Below, piece by piece: positions 51,639 through 58,735 of a DNA stretch of 64,000 nt (positions are counted from its first letter, which is position 1; each line of letters starts with the position of its first letter). A program made the translations under genes and the position numbers. The notes below the pieces were generated by a model. The model worked only from the letters and a program-made list of their open reading frames with translations, was not told the origin of the DNA and made no database searches. This DNA is from Paraburkholderia eburnea. GTDB lineage: Bacteria; Pseudomonadota; Gammaproteobacteria; Burkholderiales; Burkholderiaceae. The DNA lies in NCBI RefSeq assembly GCF_002917095.1, contig NZ_PQGA01000022.1, forward strand, positions 16,425 to 80,424, given 5' to 3'.

Positions 51639-54600
51639 ATGGCCGGAACCCTCATTACCGTATCGGACGCGTTTCGCGCCGCGCTCGTCGCCCAAGGCAA
51701 CACGGGCACGAACGCGCACAAGGTTGTGTCGATCGGCCTCGCGACGGCCGCTTTCGATGCAACGAACAAGAAACTCACGAAACTGCCGAACGAGCTGAAA
51801 CGCATCACCACGTTCGGCGGCCAGAACATCTCGGCCGATACGATTCACGTCACGCTGCTCGACGACTCGGCCGACCAGTTCAGTTTGTTCGGTTTCGGCT
51901 TCTATCTCGAAGACGGCACGCTCGCCGCGTATTACAGCCAGGCGGCCGCCATCATGGAAAAGTCGCCGGCAGCGCAACTGCTGCTGTCCGTCGACACGCA
52001 ATTCGCCTCGATCGACGCCGCGACGCTTTCTTTCCCGGCCGCCTCATTCCTCAACCCGCCGGCCAGCGAAACCGTACAGGGCGTGATCGAACTGGCGACG
52101 CAGGCGGAAACCGACGCTGGCACCGACGACTTGCGCGCGATCACGCCGAAGAAGGCGGCCGCACGCTACGCGCCGCAGAAACAGCCGACGTTCACCGGGC
52201 CAGTGACCATCAACGGCAATTCGACCGTGACCGGGACATCGACCGTGAACGGCGCGTTGTCCGTGAACGGCTCGTCGATCGTCAACGGCAATGCGACTGT
52301 CACGGGTAGCGCGGCGCTGGCGTCGACGAGCGGCCGCGTCACGATCGGCGCCATCACCGACGACGGCACGAACAAACTGCAAGTCGCCGGCAACGCGCGC
52401 ACATACGGCACACAGACCGCCGGCGGCGCTGGCACGGTTACGGCGTGGGTTTCGGCCGACGCAAACTTTGGCTATTTCCGCACGGCTGGCAGCGCGTCGA
52501 TTGGCTCGGAAAACGCCAATGGCTTCGCCGATATCCTCGCGGGCGGCGCGGCGCGCGTGCGCGTACTGCCCTCGGGCCGCGTGCTGATGGGGCAGACCGC
52601 GAGCGACGACGGCGCAAACACGTTGCAGGTTACGGGCACGATCAAGGGCATTGCCGCGCAGCGGGCGCTTATCGCATCGAACGGCAGCGGCACCGGTCAA
52701 ACGAGCCTCATGCTTTCGCGCGAAGGCGCAGCCGTCGACGAGAAGCAATGGGAAATTCTGTCTGGTAGCGATGGCGCCTTTACGCTGCGCGCGCTTAACG
52801 ACGCCTACACCAATTCGTCGAATGCCATCATCGTGCGTCGCCCCCCCGGCGGCGGCATCAATCTGACCTCGATGCAGTTGATGCAGGCGGGCGGCCGCGT
52901 GATCGTCGGCCCGACGAGCGACGACGGCACGAACGCCCTACAGGTCAACGGCACGTCGCGCGCCGCGAACTACGTCATCAACAGCCAGAGCGCGAACGAC
53001 TCGGGCCTCGTCGGCATCTATAACGGCGCGAATGGCCCCAACGTCGCGTTTTACGGCGCGAACACCTCGGGCGCCGGCGCACTGACCATGAGCACCGGCG
53101 GCGGCGAGCGCGCGCGAATCAATGCGGCCGGCCGCCTGCTGCTCGGCACGACCACGGACAACGGGTTCGGCCTGATGCAAGTCGCCGGCCAGATTTCCCA
53201 GCGCGCCGATTACGCCGAGCTGCGCATGAACGCTGCGGCGGCCACGAACAAGAACGCCTGGCGCCTGGCCTCGACCATCAACGGCGCCGGCAACGACGGC
53301 TACCTCGTCGTGCAGCATTCAAACGACAACTACGGTTCGAATTTCACGAACTCGGTGACGTTCCAGCCATCGGGCCGCGTTCTCGTCGGCACGAGCACGG
53401 ATGACGGCTCGAATCTGTTTCAGGTCGCAGGCACCGGGAAATTTAATAGCCGCGTCTATGTCGCCAACACGGCCGGCGATGCGGCAACCGTTCATTCCGC
53501 ACCCGCCGGTCAATTCCGGTTCGTCCAGTTCCAGACCAACGGCGTGCGGCGCGTGGAGATCGGCACGAATGCCGATACGGAAAGCGGCAACGGTAGCAAT
53601 TCCGGCTCGAATGTGTATCTGAACACGTTCGATGATGCTGGGAACTATCTCGCGTCGCCGCTTCTCATCACTCGCGCGACGAGCACGGTTTCAATCGGCG
53701 GGCGCACGCTCATGGGGACGACGAGCGACGACGGCGTGAACCGGCTGCAGGTCAACGGGAATGCCCGCATCACCGGCCGCACGCTTATCGGCCAGACGAC
53801 CGACAACGGTTCGAGCGCGCTGCAAATCACAGGCGAGATTCAGCAGACGAACGCCTCGCACGTCATCGCCACGTATGGCAATTACCAGTCCTATCGCACG
53901 CGGGCCGCCGCAGGCTCGGCCGCCGCGCCCACGGCGATCGCGGCCGGCACGCAGCTCGGCGGCCTCAACGTCGCCGGCTATAACGGCTCGGCATATGGCG
54001 ACGTTGCGACCGTTTCCGCATGGTCGGAAAGCGCGTTCACGAGCACGAGCATGGCGTCGCAATTGCGCCTGTACACGACGCCGAGCGGTTCGACCGTGCA
54101 GAACGAGCGAGTGCGTATTGTCGGGGCCGGCCGTGTGCTGATTAACACGCAGACCGATGACGGAACGACGCAATTGCAGGTCGCAGGCACCGCGAAGGCC
54201 AACGGCGTCGCGGCCAGCAATAACGGCATGACGATCGACAACGGCGCGGGCTGGGGCACATTCTGGTTTAACAACAACGGCAAGGCGCGCTGGACGATCA
54301 ACAAGAAAAATGATGCGGCTACGGGCGGCAATAGTGGCGACTCCCTGACCATCAACGCCTTTGCCGATGATGCCGTGACGCAGAACGAAGTCATCAATAT
54401 CAACCGTGCGTCACTAGTTACGGCCTTTACGAAGACACCGACTGCACCCACGGCGGCCGCCGGCGATGTTTCTTCGCAGCTCTCGACAACGCAATTCGTC
54501 GCCACGGCGCTGCTGAATGCTCACGTGGGGCAGATTGTCTACGAGCCGCGCACGTCGGTTCGTGCCAGCTATCTGAAACTGAATGGCGCCGTCGTGAACC

Positions 54601-55184
54601 GCGCCGATTATCCAGCCTTGTGGGCCTACGCGCAGGCAAGCGGCGCGCTCGTCACCGATGCCGCGTGGGGTAGTGGTAGCCAGGGCTGCTTTTCCAGCGG
54701 CGATGGCGCAAACACGTTCCGTATTCCCGAGCTGCGCGGCGAGTTTCTGCGCTGCTGGGATGACGGCCGCGGCGTCGACGGCGGCCGTACTCTCGGGTCA
54801 TGGCAGGACAGCCAGAACCGCTCTCACGCGCACGGCGCCTCGGCTGCGGCCGTGGGCGATCACGCGCACACCGCATGGACGGATTCGCAGGGCTTTCACG
54901 GCCACGGCGTAACCGACAACGGCCACGCACACGGCATCCCGCAGGGTTCAAGCCCTGGCACCGATGCCTCTACCGTCGCCGGGCCTGGCAGCGGCCGTCA
55001 ACGCACGTCGCAGACCGACGTGTCGGGTAGCGGCATCAGTATCAACGGCGATGGCTCGCACGGCCACAACGTCGGCATCAACGGCGCCGGCGGCCACTCG
55101 CACGCCATCACCATCAATGCAGATGGCGGCAACGAAACCCGCGTGCGTAACGTCGCCATGCTGGCAATGATCCGTGCCTTCTAA
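51639..55184 (+). CDS. H: Tail fibre protein, P2 gpH
   Basis: A 1181-residue fibre. Residues 1-150 hold the P2 tail-collar-like attachment part (DAFRAALVAQGNTGTNAHKVVSIGLATAAFDATNKKLTKLPNELKRITTFGGQN). The shaft has at least eight copies of a ~24-residue motif, GRVLxGTTxDDGxNxLQVxGT. Near residue 960 is a phage tail collar domain (NAHVGQIVYEPRTSVRASYLKLNGAVVNRADYPALWAYAQ). The tip is rich in His and Gly (SHAHG, DHAHTA, FHGHG, GHAHG, SHGHN, GHSHA), ending RNVAMLAMIRAF. HxH pairs probably bind metal along a needle, as in T4 gp37. This determines host range. Confidence 0.9.
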   Translation: MAGTLITVSDAFRAALVAQGNTGTNAHKVVSIGLATAAFDATNKKLTKLPNELKRITTFGGQNISADTIHVTLLDDSADQFSLFGFGFYLEDGTLAAYYSQAAAIMEKSPAAQLLLSVDTQFASIDAATLSFPAASFLNPPASETVQGVIELATQAETDAGTDDLRAITPKKAAARYAPQKQPTFTGPVTINGNSTVTGTSTVNGALSVNGSSIVNGNATVTGSAALASTSGRVTIGAITDDGTNKLQVAGNARTYGTQTAGGAGTVTAWVSADANFGYFRTAGSASIGSENANGFADILAGGAARVRVLPSGRVLMGQTASDDGANTLQVTGTIKGIAAQRALIASNGSGTGQTSLMLSREGAAVDEKQWEILSGSDGAFTLRALNDAYTNSSNAIIVRRPPGGGINLTSMQLMQAGGRVIVGPTSDDGTNALQVNGTSRAANYVINSQSANDSGLVGIYNGANGPNVAFYGANTSGAGALTMSTGGGERARINAAGRLLLGTTTDNGFGLMQVAGQISQRADYAELRMNAAAATNKNAWRLASTINGAGNDGYLVVQHSNDNYGSNFTNSVTFQPSGRVLVGTSTDDGSNLFQVAGTGKFNSRVYVANTAGDAATVHSAPAGQFRFVQFQTNGVRRVEIGTNADTESGNGSNSGSNVYLNTFDDAGNYLASPLLITRATSTVSIGGRTLMGTTSDDGVNRLQVNGNARITGRTLIGQTTDNGSSALQITGEIQQTNASHVIATYGNYQSYRTRAAAGSAAAPTAIAAGTQLGGLNVAGYNGSAYGDVATVSAWSESAFTSTSMASQLRLYTTPSGSTVQNERVRIVGAGRVLINTQTDDGTTQLQVAGTAKANGVAASNNGMTIDNGAGWGTFWFNNNGKARWTINKKNDAATGGNSGDSLTINAFADDAVTQNEVININRASLVTAFTKTPTAPTAAAGDVSSQLSTTQFVATALLNAHVGQIVYEPRTSVRASYLKLNGAVVNRADYPALWAYAQASGALVTDAAWGSGSQGCFSSGDGANTFRIPELRGEFLRCWDDGRGVDGGRTLGSWQDSQNRSHAHGASAAAVGDHAHTAWTDSQGFHGHGVTDNGHAHGIPQGSSPGTDASTVAGPGSGRQRTSQTDVSGSGISINGDGSHGHNVGINGAGGHSHAITINADGGNETRVRNVAMLAMIRAF

Positions 55185-55196
55185 GAGGAAACAGAC

Positions 55197-55874
55197 GTGC
55201 TTATTCATCAATACGACAACGCCACTGGCCAGTACATCAGCAGCAACCTCGCCGACCCCGATCCGAAAAATCTGGATCGCTGGCTTGTCCCGGCATTCAG
55301 CACCGATATCGCGCTGCCCGAGCGAGCGCGCAACGAATGGCCGTTTTTTGTCGACGGCGCATGGGCGCTGAAACCTGACTATCGCGGACAGATGCTTTAC
55401 CGCACCGCAGACGGCACGGCGGCCGAACTCCTGATGCCTGGCATCGCGCCGGCCGACGCGGGCCTCACGACGACGCCGCGCCCGTCCGATCAATACGTCT
55501 GGAGTGATGGCGGCTGGGCGCTCGACCCGGTCATCGTCGCGGCGCAGAAGCGTGCAGCGGCCATGCAGGAATTCGAAGCGCTGCTGGCGCTCGCGCGTGC
55601 GGCCAACGCGGGCAAGGCCGACGCCTACGCGGCGGGCCTGCTCTCGCCGGCACAGGCCGCACTTTTCAAGGCCTGGGCGAATTACCAGCTCGACCTAGTG
55701 CGCGTCATCGACTCAGCCGACTTCCCCAACGATTTCGCCTGGCCGGCGAAGCCCGACCCCGACGCGATCGCGGCACAGGTCGAAGCCGACGCGCGCGCCA
55801 AGGCCGAAGCCGAGGCACAGGAAAACGCGGCTCAACAGGCCGCGAGCAACGACACGACCACCGCCGCCGAGTGA
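55197..55874 (+). CDS. Tail fibre assembly-type protein (gpG-like)
   Basis: A 225-residue protein starting with GTG 55197, 12 bases after the fibre gene, after AAGAGGAAAC. The N-terminal LIHQYDNATGQYISSNLADPDPKNLDRWLVPAFSTDIALPE is like the start of many phage tail-fibre accessory proteins. The middle (AADAGLTTTPRPSDQYVW) and a C-terminal Ala/Glu-rich helix resemble Caudo_TAP chaperones. It is located as P2 gpG. It may be a chaperone or a trimming factor. Confidence 0.72.
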   Translation: MLIHQYDNATGQYISSNLADPDPKNLDRWLVPAFSTDIALPERARNEWPFFVDGAWALKPDYRGQMLYRTADGTAAELLMPGIAPADAGLTTTPRPSDQYVWSDGGWALDPVIVAAQKRAAAMQEFEALLALARAANAGKADAYAAGLLSPAQAALFKAWANYQLDLVRVIDSADFPNDFAWPAKPDPDAIAAQVEADARAKAEAEAQENAAQQAASNDTTTAAE

Positions 55875-55911
55875 TCGAACACCCACCAATCCCCTTAACG
55901 GACACTGAAAA

Positions 55912-56244
55912 ATGGCACTGAAAAAAGAAATCCTCATCGCAGCAGTTGGCGCACCGGCAACGATTCACCGCGTCGATTCCGTCACGATCAACAAGCTCGG
56001 CAATACCACCGTCGCGAATATTTCCAGCTTCTACAGCACGAGCGCGCTTTCGCAAGGGCTCCAGCCGCTCGCGCAGATTTCCATGCCCCTCGAAGGCCTG
56101 CCCGCGAAGGGTCAGGACGCATGGGAATTCGCCGAGGCAGCACTCGCGGCGGCCGCGCCCGATGGCGAAACCGTTGAAGCCGTCATCGGCCAACAGGGCG
56201 TCGATCGCTACATTTTCGCCAGCGCCGAAATCCTCGACCTGTAA
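55912..56244 (+). CDS. Small phage tail-region protein, unknown
   Basis: A 110-residue protein, MALKKEILIAAVGAPATIHRVDSVTINKLGNTTVANISSFYSTSALSQGLQPLAQISMPLEGLPAKGQDAWEF, between gpG and gpFI. Proteins of this type occur at this spot in Burkholderia P2-like phages, judging from memory. The beta-rich sequence may be a structural tail or fibre accessory protein. A GGACACTGAAAA leader precedes ATG 55912. Confidence 0.6.
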   Translation: MALKKEILIAAVGAPATIHRVDSVTINKLGNTTVANISSFYSTSALSQGLQPLAQISMPLEGLPAKGQDAWEFAEAALAAAAPDGETVEAVIGQQGVDRYIFASAEILDL

Positions 56245-56330
56245 TTGCACGCGCCGGCCACGCTGCCGGCGCATCACCACAACACTGATCGGGCGCACTC
56301 CCGATTTCTCTCACCACTGGAGTTCACCAC

Positions 56331-57503
56331 ATGGCGCAGGACTATCACCACGGGGTACGCGTTGACGAAATCAACGAAGGCACGCGCCCGATCCGTTCGG
56401 TTTCGACCGCCATCATCGGCGTTGTCTGCACGGCCGAGGACGCCGACGCGGCCACGTTCCCGCTCGACACGCCCGTACTCATCACGAACGTTGTCGCCGC
56501 GCTCGGCAGGGCCGGCACCAAGGGCACGCTTTACAAGACGCTCGACGCCATCGGCAAGCAGACGAAGCCGATCACCGTGGTTGTGCGCGTCGCCGAAGGC
56601 GCTGATGCGGCCGCGACGACGACGAACGTTATCGGCACGGTCACGGCCGATGGCAAATACACCGGCATGAAAGCGCTGCTCACGGCACAGGCGAAGCTGT
56701 CGGTCAAGCCTCGCATCATCGGCGCCCCGTTTCTCGATACGCAGCCCGTCGCCGTGGAGCTGGCCGCGCTCGCGCAATCGCTGCGCGGCTTTACCTATGT
56801 GTACGCGAACGGCTGCAAGACGAAGGAAGAAGCGACCACCTATCGCAAGCAGTTCAGCCAGCGCGAAGTCATGGTGATCTGGCCGAATTTCATCGCATGG
56901 GACGAAACGACGAATGCGAATGTCGAAGTCCCGGCCACGGCTTACGCGCTCGGCCTGCGCGCGAAGATCGACAACGATACGGGCTGGCACAAGACGCTTT
57001 CAAACGTCGCCGTGAATGGCGTCGTCGGCATCAGTCAGGACGTTTTCTGGGATCTCCAGAACCCGGCAACCGATGCGGGCTATCTGAACGAAAACGACGT
57101 GACGACGCTCATCAACCGCAACGGGTTCCGCTTCTGGGGTTCGCGCACCTGCTCGGACGATCCCTTGTTCGCGTTCGAGAACTACACGCGCACCGCGCAG
57201 GTGATCGCGGATTCGATCGCCGAAGCGCAGATGCCGAACGTCGACGGCCCGCTCAATCCGTCGCTGCCGAAAGACATCATCGAAAGCATCAACGGATGGA
57301 TGCGCTCGATGACTTCGCAAGGCTATCTGATCGGCGGCGAATCGTGGTTCGACCCGGAGCCGAACGACACCGACACGCTCAAGTCGGGCAAGGCCTATAT
57401 CGACTACGACTATACGCCCGTGCCGCCGCTCGAAAATCTGATGCTGCGCCAGCGCATCACCGATCGTTACCTGGCTGATTTTGCGTCGCGCGTGAACGCG
57501 TAA
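56331..57503 (+). CDS. FI: Tail sheath protein, P2 gpFI
   Basis: A 390-residue sheath subunit (P2 gpFI has 396). DYHHGVRVDEINEGTRPIRSVSTAIIGVVCTAEDADAATFPLDTPVLITN is the typical start, and WPNFIAWDETTNANVEVPATAYALGLRAKIDNDTGWHKTLSNVAVNGVVGI and RNGFRFWGSRTCSDDPLFAFENYTRTAQVIADSI lie in the core. The contractile tail assigns this phage to the myovirus type. An 86-base gap before it would carry the FETUD late promoter. Confidence 0.96.
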   Translation: MAQDYHHGVRVDEINEGTRPIRSVSTAIIGVVCTAEDADAATFPLDTPVLITNVVAALGRAGTKGTLYKTLDAIGKQTKPITVVVRVAEGADAAATTTNVIGTVTADGKYTGMKALLTAQAKLSVKPRIIGAPFLDTQPVAVELAALAQSLRGFTYVYANGCKTKEEATTYRKQFSQREVMVIWPNFIAWDETTNANVEVPATAYALGLRAKIDNDTGWHKTLSNVAVNGVVGISQDVFWDLQNPATDAGYLNENDVTTLINRNGFRFWGSRTCSDDPLFAFENYTRTAQVIADSIAEAQMPNVDGPLNPSLPKDIIESINGWMRSMTSQGYLIGGESWFDPEPNDTDTLKSGKAYIDYDYTPVPPLENLMLRQRITDRYLADFASRVNA

Positions 57504-57531
57504 CGCCGGCCGCCACAGGAGATAGAACGCA

Positions 57532-58041
57532 ATGTCACTGCCGCGCAAACTCAAGAATTTCAACCTGTTCCACAACGGCGAGAGCTTCGCCGGCCAGATT
57601 CCCGAACTCACGCTGCCGAAGCTCTCGCGCAAGATGGAGGACTATCAGGCCGGCGGCATGAGCGGCCCGGTCAAGGTCGACCAGGGGCAGGAGGCAATCC
57701 AGCTCGAATGGACGGCCGGCGGCTTTCTCAAGACCGCGCTCCAGCAGTACGGCGCATTGAAGCACGACGCCGTGCTGCTGCGTTTCGCTGGCGCCTATCG
57801 CGCCGAAGATGCGACGACACACGACTCGATCGAAGTCATCGTGCGCGGCCGGCATCAGGAAATCGACATGGGTTCGGCGAAGCTGAAAGACGACACCGCC
57901 CACAAGTTCACGACCGTCGCGAGCTATTACAAGCTGTCCGTGAACGGCTCGACGATCATCGAACTCGACTTCGTGAACATGATCGAGAACGTGAACGGCG
58001 TCGACCTGATGCAAGACCTTCGCACGGCCATCGGCCTGTAA
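57532..58041 (+). CDS. FII: Tail tube protein, P2 gpFII
   Basis: A 169-residue protein (P2 gpFII has 172). MSLPRKLKNFNLFHNGESFAGQIPELTLPKLSRKMEDYQAGGMSGPVKVDQGQEAIQLEWTAGGF is diagnostic. It forms the inner tube of the contractile tail. It follows gpFI by 28 bases with GGAGATAGAACGCA before ATG. Confidence 0.96.
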   Translation: MSLPRKLKNFNLFHNGESFAGQIPELTLPKLSRKMEDYQAGGMSGPVKVDQGQEAIQLEWTAGGFLKTALQQYGALKHDAVLLRFAGAYRAEDATTHDSIEVIVRGRHQEIDMGSAKLKDDTAHKFTTVASYYKLSVNGSTIIELDFVNMIENVNGVDLMQDLRTAIGL

Positions 58042-58103
58042 CTCCGATGCGGCCCCATAGCGGGCCGCCAACGACCCCGCCCATCACCACCTATATCCAG
58101 ACC

Positions 58104-58586
58104 ATGAAAACGAACGACCAAGCCAGCAGCGCCCCGCAAAACAGCTCGCACGCCCATAGCGTCACGCCCGAAGGCGCCCACACCCACGGCATCACGCCCG
58201 TCGGCGCCGGTTCGCACAATCACAGCATCACCGAACCCGGCCACGCTCACCCGCTCGAAACCGCCGGCGCCGCACAGCCCGAAGCGCCGAAAGACCCGAA
58301 CACACACACGCTCGATACGCCGATCACGCGCGGCGGCCAGACGATCGAGAAAATCACGCTGCGCAAGCCGAGCGCCGGCGAGCTGCGCGGCGTGTCGCTC
58401 GCCGAACTCGTGAATCTTGACGTTTCCGCGCTCTCGAAAGTGCTGCCGCGTATCACCACGCCGACGCTCACCGAATTCGATGTCGCGCAGCTCGACCCGG
58501 CCGACCTCGTGCAACTCGGGGGGATGTTCATGGGTTTTTTGACGCCGAAGGCCGCGAAAGCGCGCATGGAATCCCTGAACGCGTAG
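58104..58586 (+). CDS. E: Tail assembly protein E, P2 gpE, with His-rich N-terminal extension
   Basis: A 160-residue protein. The C-terminal half, GGQTIEKITLRKPSAGELRGVSLAELVNLDVSALSKVLPRITTPTLTEFDVAQLDPADLVQLGGMFMGFL, is the whole of P2 gpE (91 residues). The N-terminal 65 residues are extra and rich in histidine (SSHAHSVTPEGAHTHGITPVGAGSHNHSITEPGHAHPL), recalling the HxH repeats of the tail fibre. An ATG at 58047 would add 19 residues. A hairpin (GCGGCCC-N6-GGGCCGC, 58049-58068) lies between gpFII and the start. gpE and its frameshift product are chaperones for the tape measure. Confidence 0.85.
   Translation: MKTNDQASSAPQNSSHAHSVTPEGAHTHGITPVGAGSHNHSITEPGHAHPLETAGAAQPEAPKDPNTHTLDTPITRGGQTIEKITLRKPSAGELRGVSLAELVNLDVSALSKVLPRITTPTLTEFDVAQLDPADLVQLGGMFMGFLTPKAAKARMESLNA
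58535..58541 (+). promoter_or_regulatory. -1 ribosomal frameshift site T-TTT-TTG
   Basis: TTTTTTG lies in gpE codons TTT-TTG, the same heptamer P2 uses for the E to E+E' shift. After a -1 slip the frame stays open for 64 more codons, to 58735. Confidence 0.85.
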
Positions 58587-58735
58587 AAGACGCAATGGCC
58601 GATATCGCGACCGTTTTTGGGGGATGGACACCCGCCCTCATGGACGGTTTCGGCCTGGCCGAATTGATGGACTGGCGCGAGCGGGCGCGCGTGCGCTCGC
58701 CATACAGCAACGGAAACGATAACGACGATGGATAA
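58541..58735 (+). CDS. E': E' extension, reached by -1 frameshift from E (E+E' fusion of about 210 residues)
   Basis: Read in the -1 frame from 58541, the sequence gives DAEGRESAHGIPERVEDA, then MADIATVFGGWTPALMDGFGLAELMDWRERARVRSPYSNGNDNDDG, and stops at 58735, 8 bases into the tape measure gene. WxxxxxxxMxxxELMDWRERA is the known character of E' proteins. There is no independent strong start. The product with gpE (E+E') pairs with E in tail-length chaperoning, as G and GT do in lambda. Confidence 0.85.
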   Translation, partial: DAEGRESAHGIPERVEDAMADIATVFGGWTPALMDGFGLAELMDWRERARVRSPYSNGNDNDDG

